A DNA stretch of 64,000 bases, taken from positions 868,001 to 932,000 of the forward strand of contig CAWEIK010000003.1 in the NCBI GenBank assembly GCA_963809175.1, written 5' to 3'. Under the pieces are notes generated by a model. The model did no database searches. It was not told where the DNA came from and saw nothing but the letters and a program-made list of their open reading frames with translations. Below are positions 25,326 through 34,273 of this stretch, in pieces (position 1 is the stretch's first letter; every line of letters starts with the position of its first letter). Made by a program: the position numbers and the translations under genes. The stretch is from JACCTU01 sp963809175. Its GTDB lineage: Bacteria; Actinomycetota; Thermoleophilia; Gaiellales; Gaiellaceae.

Positions 25326-28017
25326 ACCTACTCGCTTCTCCTACTCGCGGACGCCGGCGCCGACCTCCTTCCGACCGCCCCTCCTCCGTGCGCTCGAAGA
25401 CGCCCTTCTCGGTGTCGAACCGGAGCTTGCCGTCCTCGACCTCGACCGTGACGCGGTCGCCGGGCTCGACGTCCCCGCCCAGCACGAGCCGCGAGAGCTC
25501 GTTCTCCACGAGTCGCGTGATCGTCCGGCGCAGCGGGCGCGCACCGTACTCAGGGTCGTACCCCTCCTGCGCGAGGAAGCGAACGGCGTCGTCGGTGAAC
25601 ACGACGTCGATCCGCTGCGCGTGCAGCCGCCGCCCGAGGCGGTCGAGCAGCAGCCCCGTGATGTCGAGCAGCTGCTCCTCCGACAGCGCGTGGAAGACGA
25701 TGATCTCGTCGATCCGGTTGATGAACTCCGGCCGGAAGCTGCCGCGCAGGATCTGCATCAGGTCTTCCTTGAGCCTGTCGAACGACTCGCCCGTGCGTGC
25801 CTGCTCCTGGATTCGATCGGCGCCGATGTTCGAGGTCATGATCACGACCGTGTGCTTGAAGTCGACGGTGCGGCCTTGCGAGTCGGTCAGGCGTCCGTCG
25901 TCCAGGATCTGAAGCAGGATGTTGAAGATGTCCGGGTGCGCTTTCTCGATCTCGTCGAAGAGGAGCACCGAGTACGGACGCCTCCGCACCTGTTCGCTGA
26001 GCTGGCCTGCCTCCTCGTAGCCGACGTAGCCCGGCGGCGCGCCGACCAGCCGCGACACGGTGTGCCGCTCCTGGAACTCGCTCATGTCGAAGCGGACCAT
26101 CAGGTCCTCGCTCCCGAAGAGAATCTCGGCGAGTGCACGGGCGAGCTCCGTCTTGCCGACGCCGGTCGGCCCGAGGAACAGGAAGCTCCCGACGGGTCGG
26201 TTCGGGTCGCCGAGCCCGGCGCGTGAACGGCGGACCGCCTCCGCGACGGCCTCGACCGCCTCGTCCTGGCCGACGATCCGTTCGTGCAGCTGCTGCTCGA
26301 GCCTGAGCAGCCGCTCCCGCTCCTCGCTCGTCAGCTGCGAGACCGGGATCCCGGTCGCGCGCGACACGATCTCGGCGATGTCCTCGGCCGTCACCTCCGA
26401 CGGCCGCTGCCGACCCTTCTTGCGGTCGTCGAGCTCGCCCTGGCGCGTGTCGATCTGCCCCTTCACGTCGCGCGCCCGGTCGTAGTCCTCGGCCGAGGTC
26501 GCCTGGTCGCGCTCGCGCGCGAGCCGGCGCAGGTCGTCCTCCAACGACTTCGTCTCGTTGTCCTTCGTCTTCGTGCGCAGGCGGACGCGCGCGCTCGCCT
26601 GGTCGATCAGGTCGATCGCCTTGTCCGGGAGGAAGCGGTCGCGGATGTAGCGGTCGGACAGCTCCGCGGCCGCGATGATCGCCTCTTCGGTGATGCGGAC
26701 GCGGTGAAAGGCCTCGTACCGGTCGCGCAGGCCGTTCAGGATCTCGATCGTCTCGTCCACGGTCGGCTCGCGCACGAACACCGGCTGGAAGCGGCGCTCG
26801 AGCGCCGGGTCCTTCTCGACGTTCTTTCGGTACTCGTCGAGCGTCGTCGCGCCGATCACGTGCAGCTCGCCGCGCGCAAGCGCAGGCTTCAGCATGTTCG
26901 ACGCGTCCATCGAGCCTTCTGCGGCACCGGCACCGACGACCGTGTGCATCTCGTCGATGAAGAGGATCAACTCGTCCGACGCGCCTTTGATCTCGTCGAC
27001 AACGCTCTTCAGGCGCTCCTCGAACTCACCGCGGTACTTCGTCCCCGCGATCATCCCCGCGAGATCGAGCGCGATCACGCGCCTGCCCGCGAGCGTTTCC
27101 GGTACCTCGTCGTTGACGATCCGCTGCGCGATGCCCTCGACGATCGCGGTCTTGCCGACGCCGGGCTCGCCGAGGAGCGCCGGGTTGTTCTTCGTGCGGC
27201 GGGAGAGGATCTCGACCGTCTGCTCGATCTCGTCCGCGCGACCGATCACCGGGTCGAGCTTGCCCTCCCGGGCCTCCTGCGTGAGGTCGCGGCCGTACTC
27301 GTCGAGCTTGGGCGTCTTGCTCGTCTCGCGCGTGCCTCCGCCCGCCTCCACCCCGCGGATCACTGCGCCGCGGAGCTTCGTGTGCGTGACGCCGAAGCGC
27401 TCGAGCAGCTCACCCGCGTACGACTCTGTGTCGCGGGCGAGCGCGAGGAGCACGTGCTCCGGCCCGACGTACGACGAGCCGAGCTCGCGGGACTCATCGT
27501 ACGCGGCGAGCAGCGCGGCTTTCGCGTCGGGCGAAAGCGACGGCGCAACGTCGGTGCGCTCCGCGCGGTCCGCCTCCTCCTCGACCTGCGCGGCGATCGC
27601 GTCGGGATCGGCGTCGATCTGCCCCAGCACGTGGCGCACGACGTCGTCCTGCAACGCGGCGTGGAGCAGATGATCGGTGTCGAGGTCGAGGCTGCCCCAG
27701 TCGAGCGCCGTGTGCGCGGCGCGCTGCAGCAACTCACGCGTCGCGTCGCTGAAGAACTGCGTGACGTCGACCCGCTCGACCTGGCGCTCGCGCTGCGGAG
27801 CGGCAACCGCCCCGCCGCCACCGCCGGGCCGGTCGAAGAAGTCGGAGAAGAAGTCGTCGAAGAGGCTGCGCCCACCGCCGAACCCGCTCGACAGCCGTTC
27901 CTCGGCGAGGTCGATCTCGCAGAGGTACTCGGTTTCCTGCGTCCCGTCCGGCAGGAGCCGGACTCTGGACGCGACAGCCGGGCGTCCGTGACGCTGGCAC
28001 CGATGCTGGACCGCCAT
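25324..28017 (-). CDS. clpC: ATP-dependent Clp protease ATP-binding subunit (ClpC-like)
   Basis: 897 residues, intact, from ATG 28017 with an AGGAGG site. Hexameric unfoldase that feeds proteins to ClpP. First AAA domain: GEPGVGKT and LILFIDEMHTVVGAGAAEG; UVR-like middle segment (LARERDQATSAEDYDRARDV); second AAA domain: GPTGVGKT, LLFDEIEKAHPDIFN and TSNIG; C-terminal GARPLRRTITRLVENELS. The N-terminus is unusual: before the Clp repeats (about 60-200) it has MAVQHRCQRHGRPAVASRV with a later Cys, a zinc-ribbon-like start, and a Phe- and Gly-rich linker SLFDDFFSDFFDRPGGGGG. The UVR segment favours ClpC over ClpB. Confidence 0.93.
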   Translation of the reverse strand: MAVQHRCQRHGRPAVASRVRLLPDGTQETEYLCEIDLAEERLSSGFGGGRSLFDDFFSDFFDRPGGGGGAVAAPQRERQVERVDVTQFFSDATRELLQRAAHTALDWGSLDLDTDHLLHAALQDDVVRHVLGQIDADPDAIAAQVEEEADRAERTDVAPSLSPDAKAALLAAYDESRELGSSYVGPEHVLLALARDTESYAGELLERFGVTHTKLRGAVIRGVEAGGGTRETSKTPKLDEYGRDLTQEAREGKLDPVIGRADEIEQTVEILSRRTKNNPALLGEPGVGKTAIVEGIAQRIVNDEVPETLAGRRVIALDLAGMIAGTKYRGEFEERLKSVVDEIKGASDELILFIDEMHTVVGAGAAEGSMDASNMLKPALARGELHVIGATTLDEYRKNVEKDPALERRFQPVFVREPTVDETIEILNGLRDRYEAFHRVRITEEAIIAAAELSDRYIRDRFLPDKAIDLIDQASARVRLRTKTKDNETKSLEDDLRRLARERDQATSAEDYDRARDVKGQIDTRQGELDDRKKGRQRPSEVTAEDIAEIVSRATGIPVSQLTSEERERLLRLEQQLHERIVGQDEAVEAVAEAVRRSRAGLGDPNRPVGSFLFLGPTGVGKTELARALAEILFGSEDLMVRFDMSEFQERHTVSRLVGAPPGYVGYEEAGQLSEQVRRRPYSVLLFDEIEKAHPDIFNILLQILDDGRLTDSQGRTVDFKHTVVIMTSNIGADRIQEQARTGESFDRLKEDLMQILRGSFRPEFINRIDEIIVFHALSEEQLLDITGLLLDRLGRRLHAQRIDVVFTDDAVRFLAQEGYDPEYGARPLRRTITRLVENELSRLVLGGDVEPGDRVTVEVEDGKLRFDTEKGVFERTEEGRSEGGRRRRPRVGEASR

Positions 28018-28187
28018 TAGTGCGCCTCCTATTCGGTGTGGGTTCCTCCTACCCGGCCGAGCGGTTACCGAACGGTGCCCAGGCTCCTCCACGAGACCAC
28101 CCGGAGCTTCCGCCGCTACTGATGCGGGGAGACTGCGATCTTTGGCACGCTTCCGTGGGTCGAGTTCCGGATGAGAGAGGTGCCGCC
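28018..28187. other. Divergent intergenic region clpC / HxlR regulator
   Basis: 170 bases between divergent starts. It holds the clpC ribosome binding site (AGGAGG near 28024-28029) and the GAGAGAGG before the HxlR gene. I see no HAIR element (CTTGAGT-N7-ACTCAAG) and no clear promoter hexamers. Confidence 0.5.
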
Positions 28188-28624
28188 GTGTCCACCGCTC
28201 CGACGGAAGTGCCCGTCCTCCCCGCCCCGCGGGAAGCGATGTCGATCTGATCGATCGGGTCGACCGGTCACTCGAGGTGCTCCAGGGCAAGTGGAAGGTG
28301 CACCTGCTCTTCTACATGGCCCGCGGGATCCATCGCCACAGCCGACTGCTTGCCTGCCTGCCCGGCGTCTCCAAGAAAGTCATGACCGACTCGCTCCGCG
28401 TCCTCGAGCGGGACGGCCTCGTCCACCGCGAAATCTTCGCCGAGGTTCCGGTGCGGGTCGAGTACTCGCTCACCGCGCTCGGGTGGTCGGTGAGCGAGCC
28501 ACTCGTCGCGCTCGCCGAATGGGGCGAAGCGCACGGCAAGGACGTGACCGAGGCCCGGACGCGCGCGCGTGGAGCAACAACAGCGCGACGGCGTAGCCGC
28601 GTCGCCGCACAGACGTTCCGCTAA
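28188..28624 (+). CDS. HxlR family winged-helix transcriptional regulator (probably frameshifted)
   Basis: Winged-helix DNA-binding protein: SLEVLQGKWKVHLLFYMARGIHRHSRLLACLPGVSKKVMTDSLRVLERDGLVHREIF is the HxlR core with the wing PVRVEYSLTALGWS. Many HxlR proteins respond to aldehydes, redox signals or small aromatic compounds. The domain frame has no start codon before it other than GTG 28277, which would cut off the first helix. GTG 28188, preceded by GAGAGAGG, opens STAPTEVPVLPAPREAMS in another frame that would join DLIDRVDRSLEV after a one-base change at about 28238-28250. First gene of a plus-strand run. Confidence 0.78.
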
Positions 28625-28636
28625 GGAGGAGTCGAA

Positions 28637-29338
28637 ATGGCTCGACATCACAAGCTGTTCGCGCTCGGCGGAATCAACGGCGCCGTCGAGCCGCTGACCC
28701 AGGCACTCGAGGACGTCGCCGACGACGTCGTCGCGATCACCGTCGTCGGCGACCTCGGTGGGCCTGAGAGCACACCGGAGACCTACCGCGCCGTCTTTCG
28801 AGCGCTCGGCCGGACCGAGCGGCCGACGTACTGGGTTCCCGGATCGACCGACACCGCGCTCCGGCACTACCTGCACGACATGTCCGGGCTCGAGATCGCT
28901 TTCCCTCAACTGCACGGCGTTCACGGCCGTGTCGCGCGACGGCCCGCACCACATCCTCTTCGCCGGCATGGGCGGCGAGATCGTCGACGGCGCGGAGGAT
29001 CCCGCCGCCCGGCGACGAACTGCGGCTACGCCGGCCGGGAAGCCGAGTACCGATTGCGGGAGATCGCGGAGTTCAAGGATGACCCACTCGTTCTGCTCTT
29101 CACGACGGAGCCTGCGCACAAGGGCGCCCGAGTCGAGGGCAGCGAGGCCGTCGCTGAGCTGATCAAGACGTACCGGCCGCGCCTAGCGATCGTCGCCGGT
29201 GACGGTGTGAGCGAAGAGCGGCTCGGCACGACGCTCGTCGTCTGCCCGGGACGGATCGACCGCGGCCAGTACGCGGTGATCGGCCTTCACGACCTCGCGA
29301 TCGAAGTCGGAGACGTCGCCGAACACGCCGCGGTGTGA
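28637..29338 (+). CDS. Metallophosphoesterase-like protein with altered metal site (two compensating frameshifts)
   Basis: About 233 residues after a strong AAGGAGGA site. The strand order resembles calcineurin-like phosphoesterases: ITVVGDLGG (GD motif), YWVPGSTD where GNHD is usual, DGPHHILFAGMGGEIVDG, and TYRPRLAIVAGDG where the final GHxH would be. Only the central part is shifted, entering at about 28922 and leaving at about 29015, so two indels cancel. The usual first D-x-H (here ALGGINGAVEPL) and last histidines are missing, so catalysis is doubtful. Could be a binding or regulatory derivative of the fold. Last residues CPGRIDRGQYAVIGLHD are typical of the family. Confidence 0.6.
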   Translation: MARHHKLFALGGINGAVEPLTQALEDVADDVVAITVVGDLGGPESTPETYRAVFRALGRTERPTYWVPGSTDTALRHYLHDMSGLEIAFPQLHGVHGRVARRPAPHPLRRHGRRDRRRRGGSRRPATNCGYAGREAEYRLREIAEFKDDPLVLLFTTEPAHKGARVEGSEAVAELIKTYRPRLAIVAGDGVSEERLGTTLVVCPGRIDRGQYAVIGLHDLAIEVGDVAEHAAV

Positions 29339-29344
29339 CCGAGC

Positions 29345-29773
29345 GTGCAGTCCTCGATCGACATCCTGCGTCCGTCCGAAGCCGAGCTACACGAGCTCTT
29401 CAGCCTCGCGAAGGCAGCGTTCTCGGACGAGCCGCGCTGGAACGACAGGCGTGTACTCGACGCGCTGCTGAGCGACGTCGTCTTCGCGGCGCACGAGCGA
29501 GCGCAGCCCGCGGGGTACCTCGCGCTTCGCCCCGAAGGAGACGCGCCGTTCGTCATCGAGCAGGTGCTCGTCGCGCCCGGGCACGAGCGGCGCGGAGTCG
29601 GGCACCGGCTGCTCGAGCACGCCGAGGGCTACGCGATCTCGGAGCGCGCGAGCGCGCTGCAGATCGTCGTCGAACGCGACAACCGTCCGGCGCGGAGCTT
29701 CTACGCTGCGCTCGGGTTTCGTTCGCCGTCGACGACGAGCTCTTCGAGCTCGTCCTGCCTGCGGCTCCACTGA
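29345..29773 (+). CDS. GNAT family N-acetyltransferase
   Basis: 142 residues. Acetyl-CoA-binding motif EQVLVAPGHERRGVGHRLLEHAEGYA (Q/R-x-x-G-x-G/A type) and the C-terminal NRPARSFYAALGF. After GF the encoded tail becomes serine-rich and unlike the family; the adjacent frame reads AVDDELFELVLP, the normal last strand, so two small indels at about 29720 and 29758 are likely. The stop TGA shares a base with the next gene's ATG (TGATG), which supports the end at 29773. Acceptor unknown. Confidence 0.78.
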   Translation: MQSSIDILRPSEAELHELFSLAKAAFSDEPRWNDRRVLDALLSDVVFAAHERAQPAGYLALRPEGDAPFVIEQVLVAPGHERRGVGHRLLEHAEGYAISERASALQIVVERDNRPARSFYAALGFRSPSTTSSSSSSCLRLH

Positions 29774-30653
29774 TGAGCGCCTACGAGGTCGTGGTCGTGC
29801 ACCGCACGGGCAAGGAGCACGTCCACCCCTACACGACGGACGAGCCGCTCGAGCCGGGCGACGTCGTGCGGCTCGAGGGGCGTCACTGGCTGATCGAACG
29901 CATCGAGGGGAACCGCGCGCAGGCGAAGCTCGCGCGCTACCGGCTGCGGCTCCGCTATCCCGACGGACACGAGGACCTCGGCGCCTTCCGTCGCTTCCGG
30001 CCCGAGCGCGCCTCGGCTCGGTCACGCGTTCGCGACCGAGCTCGACGGGCGCCCCGTCGCCTGGGAGGTCGTCGACGAGCAGCTCGCCTCCGACGCTGAC
30101 GGCGAGCCGTACCTCGACCTCGTCGCGGAGCGCGACTTCGACGAAGCAGAGGGGGCGCTGCCCGACCACGAGCTCGAGCACACGCTCGCGCGTCGCGAGC
30201 GACGAGGAGCTCCCCGAAGGCGCCGCGGCGACGCTCGCGCGCGCGGCCGCAGAGGGCCTCTCGGTCGAGCTCGTGGCGCTCGAGCCGGGCGAGGAGCCGG
30301 ACTGGGACGCGGCCGAGCGGTTCATCGACGCGCTGGTCCTGGCCGAGGTCGACGACGACCTGATCGTGCAGAGCGGCGTCGACACCGACCGCGACCCACC
30401 CGACACCTGGCTCGACACGGTCAAGGAGCGTCTGCGCATCGACCTGCAGAGCTTCCGCGCGGACGTGGAGGGAGACCGCGACGAGATCGAGGAGTGGAGC
30501 TTCCGCGACGGGCGCATCTTCGCGTCCGTCGGCAGCGTGGACGACGAGTCCGACCCGAACTCCGGACACGGCTGGATGTGCAGGCTCGTCGACAGCGAGG
30601 CGCTCGGCGCCGCCGGCTTCGAACGGGTCCGCAAAGCCGAGCTCGCAGCGTAA
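29773..30653 (+). CDS. Unknown protein (at least two frameshifts)
   Basis: About 290 residues when three frames are joined. ATG 29773 gives SAYEVVVVHRTGKEHVHPYTTDEPLEPGDVVRLEGRHWLIERIEG, a beta-rich start; a second frame from about 30005 gives LGHAFATELDGRPVAWEVVDEQLASD; a third from about 30200 gives DEELPEGAAATLARAAAEGLSVELVALEPGEEPDWDAAERFIDAL through GWMCRLVDSEALGAAGFERVR to TAA 30653. It is acidic and appears soluble. No family recognised. Cysteine, glycine and tryptophan near the end (GHGWMCRLVDSEALGAAGF) look conserved in style but I cannot name them. It lies between GNAT and methyltransferase genes. Confidence 0.55.
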
Positions 30654-30684
30654 GCCCGCGCCGAATCGGCATGATCTCGCGACG

Positions 30685-32154
30685 ATGGCGAGCGAGACCG
30701 GAACGATCGAGCACGCAGCGGCGACCGTCGGCGACGCGTTGCGGCGCGTCGGCTACTCGGAGACGGGCGTTGTCGACCTGCTCGGCGACGACGTCTACTC
30801 GGGCGGCGTCGAGGACGTGCCGCTCAACGAGCGCCTGCTTCCGGAGACGAAGCTCGCGACGGTGGTGCGGGCGTTCTTCCTCTTGCGCCCGGTCCCGACG
30901 GACGACGCGGTCTCCGCGCTGGGCCGCGACGCAGTGGACTCGCTCGAGGCCGCCGGCCTCGCGGACGTCGGCGACGAGGTCGTGCCGCGCGCCAGGATCC
31001 TTCCCGTCGACGACCTCTACGTCGCGGCGGACGGCTTCTCCCGCGACATCGACGACCCGCCCGACTACGTCGCCGCCTACACGCCGACGGCGCGACTGCT
31101 CGACACGCTCACCCCACGCAGCCGAGTCGGGCGCGCGCTCGACGTCGGCACGGGGAGCGGGATCCACGCGCTCCGGGCGGCCGCGCACGCCGATCACGTG
31201 ATCGCGACCGACGTGAACCCGCGCGCGCTCGAGTTCACGCGCCTGAACGCGGCGCTCAACGGACTCACGAACATCGAGGTCCGCAACGGCAGCCTGTTCG
31301 AGCCGGTCGCAGGCGAGACGTTCGACCTGATCACCTGCAACGCGCCGTACGTGGTGTCGCCCGAGCGCAGGTGGACGTATCGCGACGCAGGCGGGACCGC
31401 GGACGAGGTCTCCGAGCGGGTCGTCGCGGAGTCGGCGGCGCACCTCGCCGAGGGAGGGTTCGCCACGATGCTCGTCAGCTGGGTCGCCGAGGACGAGGAC
31501 GAGCCAGACGAGCGCGTCGTCGCCTGGGCCGAGCGGACGGGCTGCGACAGCTGGATCCTCGTCGCCGAGGAGTCCGACCCCCTCGGTCACGCCGCCGCCT
31601 GGAACTCGCACCTCACGGGCGATCCCGAGGCCTTCGGCGCGGCGCTCGACGAATGGGCGCGCTACCTCGAAGAGCTCGGTGTGCGCTGGGTGAGCGACGG
31701 CGCGGTGATCCTCAAGCGGCGAGCCGGCGGAACGCCGACCGTCCGCGTCGACTCGATCGACGAGGACGACGTCGAGGAAGCGAGCGACCAGATCGTGCGT
31801 GCGTTCGAGACGCGAGCGCGGCTCGAGGAGCTCGGTCGAAACGACCTGCTCGAGGCGAGCCTGTCGGTCGCGATGCCGCTCAGGCTCGAGCACGAGCTCG
31901 AGCCCACCGCCGACGCTCCTGTTCCGACCGACGCGGTGGTCGGCCTCGCCTCCGGAACGAACTCGGCCGTCGAGACGACGCCGGACGCGCTCGAGATCCT
32001 CGGCCTGCTCGACGGGGACACTCCGCTCGAGGACGTCGTGGACTCCGTCGCGGACCTGCGCGAGCTCGACGACGACGAGCTGAGAGAGTTCCGGCGCGAC
32101 GTGCTCGACCTCTGCGACGAGCTGCTCGAGCTCGGTGCGCTCCGCCTGGACTGA
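30685..32154 (+). CDS. SAM-dependent methyltransferase, HemK/PrmC-like core with extra domains
   Basis: 489 residues, intact. The central class I methyltransferase domain (about 120-330) has DVGTGSGIHALRAAAHA (motif I), ATDVNPRALEFTRLNAALNG and DLITCNAPYVVSPE. The last is the position of NPPY in N6-adenine and glutamine methyltransferases, here NAPY. It is flanked by an N-terminal winged-helix-like region (residues 1-110) and an acidic C-terminal helical region of about 120 residues. Target unknown: protein glutamine, RNA or DNA are possible. The M23 gene overlaps its end by 20 bases. Confidence 0.82.
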   Translation: MASETGTIEHAAATVGDALRRVGYSETGVVDLLGDDVYSGGVEDVPLNERLLPETKLATVVRAFFLLRPVPTDDAVSALGRDAVDSLEAAGLADVGDEVVPRARILPVDDLYVAADGFSRDIDDPPDYVAAYTPTARLLDTLTPRSRVGRALDVGTGSGIHALRAAAHADHVIATDVNPRALEFTRLNAALNGLTNIEVRNGSLFEPVAGETFDLITCNAPYVVSPERRWTYRDAGGTADEVSERVVAESAAHLAEGGFATMLVSWVAEDEDEPDERVVAWAERTGCDSWILVAEESDPLGHAAAWNSHLTGDPEAFGAALDEWARYLEELGVRWVSDGAVILKRRAGGTPTVRVDSIDEDDVEEASDQIVRAFETRARLEELGRNDLLEASLSVAMPLRLEHELEPTADAPVPTDAVVGLASGTNSAVETTPDALEILGLLDGDTPLEDVVDSVADLRELDDDELREFRRDVLDLCDELLELGALRLD

Positions 32155-33548
32155 GACGTCTCGGCGCCGCGTCGTCTACGGCGCCCTCGCGCTCGGTTGG
32201 CTGCTGCTCGGCGTGTTCGGCGCGCTTGGCCTGCCGGCGTTCGTCGCGGTGTTCGTGTTGGGGCTGCTCGCGTTCAAGACGCTCGAGCCCGACGCGGCTG
32301 CGCCGACCCGAGCGGTCGTGGCCTCGAAGCGAAACGTCGCGCTGGGGTTCGCCGCCCTCGCCGCGTTCGTCCCGCTCGCGGCCGGGCCGGGGCTGCTGCT
32401 CGGGACGATGGACGCCGACCTCGTCCTCACGCTCGCAGGCGTGCTCTCCGCCGTCGTCCTCGCGCTCGCGCTCGCGGTGGAAACGGCGGCGGGAAGCGGA
32501 CGCGCGCGGCTCGGCAAGCGCGAGCTCGTCCTCACGCTCACCGTGTTGCTCGCGTTCGTCGCGTCCTACCACGCGGGCGACCTCTTCCTCGCGATGGTCG
32601 CCGTCGCGATCGTGCTGCCGGCCGTGCTGCTCGCCCAGCGCGTGCGGCACGCACGCACGGAGGACCTCGAGCCCGGGCTCTTGCGCCGGCTCCCGTACGC
32701 CGCGCAGGCGGCGAACGTCTGGGTCTTCGCCGGTCTGCTCGGCGCCGCGAGTCTCCCGGGGACGTTCGCGCTCTACGAGCTCATCGCTCCCGACTCGCAG
32801 CGAACCATCGTGCTCGCGTTCTGGATCGGGCTCGCTGTGCTCGCCGTGCTCGCGCTCGTCCCGCGCAGGAGGATCTCGCTCGCGGCCAACCTGCTCGTCG
32901 CGCTCGGCTCGCTGTTCTTCGCCGTTCAGCTCGTGGAGATCGAACGCGGGCCGGAGGGCGCGACGACGATCGACTTCCCGCTCGAGCGCGTGTGGTTCGT
33001 CGCGTCGGGCGGCCGCAGCGCGCTCGTCAACGGCCACTACCCGCTGCGCGTGCAGCGGCATGCGGTCGACCTACTCCAGGTCGAGGACGGCGAGACGCAC
33101 CGCGGCGGCGCCGATCTGCTCGAGAACTTCTACGCGTTCAACGAGCGGGTGACCGCGCCGGGCGACGGGCGGGTCACGATGGTGGTCGACTCGCGGCCCG
33201 ACACGCCGGTCGGCGACAGCGATCTGGAGCACCCCGAGGGCAATGTCGTCGTGATCGACATCGGCGGGGGCCGGTACGTGCTCTTCGCGCACCTGAAGCG
33301 CGGCAGTGTGCGCGTAGACGTCGGCGACACGGTCGTGTCGGGTCAGGTGATCGGGCTCGTCGGGGACTCGGGGAACTCGGACGAGCCGCACCTGCACATC
33401 CAGGTGCAGAACTCAGCCGACGTTCGACGTCGCCGACCGGGACCTCGAGACGTATCCGATCCTCTTCCGCGACACGATCGTGATCCGCGACGGGTTCGCG
33501 CACGCGCCGACGGACGCGGACGTCCGGCGGGGCGACCGGATCGGCTAG
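32135..33548 (+). CDS. Polytopic membrane protein with C-terminal M23 peptidase domain (frameshifted)
   Basis: About 470 residues. The first 270 hold roughly eight hydrophobic segments (for example ALALGWLLLGVFGALGLPAF, LTLAGVLSAVVLALALAVE, LAFWIGLAVLAVLALV). The C-terminal part is LytM/M23: RHAVDLLQ (His and Asp zinc ligands), APGDGRVTMVVD, GNVVVIDIGGGRYVLFAHLK, VIGLVGDSGNSDEPHLHIQVQ (His-x-His). An extra G at 33416 breaks the end; the other frame continues PTFDVADRDLETYPILFRD to TAG 33548. It cleaves peptidoglycan cross-bridges in other members. GTG 32135 lies inside the methyltransferase gene. Its stop shares CTAG with the convergent VOC gene. Confidence 0.85.
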
Positions 33549-34271
33549 TCGCGGTTGTGGTTGACGAGCTCGACGTTGTTGCCGTCGGGGTCGAGGACGA
33601 ACGCGCCGTAGTAGCCCTCGTGGTAGACGGCGCGCTCGCCGGGCGCGCCGTTGTCCCGGTACCCCGCCGCGGTCGCCGCACCGTGGAACGCCTCGACGAT
33701 CGCGTCCTCATCCGCCGCGAACGCCAGGTGAAACGGCCGCGTCGGCGTCCCGTCGACGAGCGAGAACGAGCCGCTCCCGCCGACGAACCGCGCACGGTTC
33801 GGCGTGTCGTCCTTGAGCCGGAAGCCGGCGAACGGCGCGACGACCTCGTAGAAGCGCTTCGCGGCCGCGACGTCGGCGACCCGGATCCAGAGGTGGTCGA
33901 TCCCCACGCCCCGCATCGCGCCGTGGTGCACCGCCTCGATGCTGTTGCCGTCGGGATCGAGGAGGAACGAGCCGTAGTAGTCCTCGCGGTACTGCGGGCG
34001 CCAGCCGGGCGCGCCGTCGTCGCGGTAGCCGGCGTCGGTGCCGACTCGCCAGAACGCGTCCACCTGCAGCGCGCGTCGGCGCGACGAAGCCGACGTGCAG
34101 GCCGCTCGTCACCGGCTCGCCCGTCCCGGCCTCGGCGAGCGAGAAGTCGTCCCACTCGGTGTAGGTGTCGTCGCCCCCGGGCCGCTCGATCCCGAGCGTG
34201 CGCAGAACGGTGTCGTAGAACCGCCGAGAGGCGTCGCGGTCCGAGACCCGGATCGTGACGTGGTCGAACAC
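33545..34271 (-). CDS. VOC family protein with two glyoxalase-like domains (frameshifted)
   Basis: About 241 residues from GTG 34271, 2 bases after the xdhA stop. Domain 1: FDHVTIRVSDRDASRRFYDTVL to SFLLDPDGNSIEAVHH; domain 2: IDHLWIRVADVAAAKRFYEVV to AFVLDPDGNNVELVNHN. Each has a His near its start and a Glu near its end, as in metal-binding vicinal-oxygen-chelate enzymes. The frame breaks at about 34063-34073 in the first domain. VOC enzymes include dioxygenases and isomerases. Being last in the xanthine dehydrogenase operon, it may process a purine-derived product; this is inference. Confidence 0.8.
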
Positions 34272-34273
34272 CG

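Noticed and set aside
29335..30099. Possible fusion of the GNAT end with the following unknown protein
   Set aside because: A TGATG stop/start overlap at 29771-29775 separates the two; the fused reading comes from small indels at the GNAT end.
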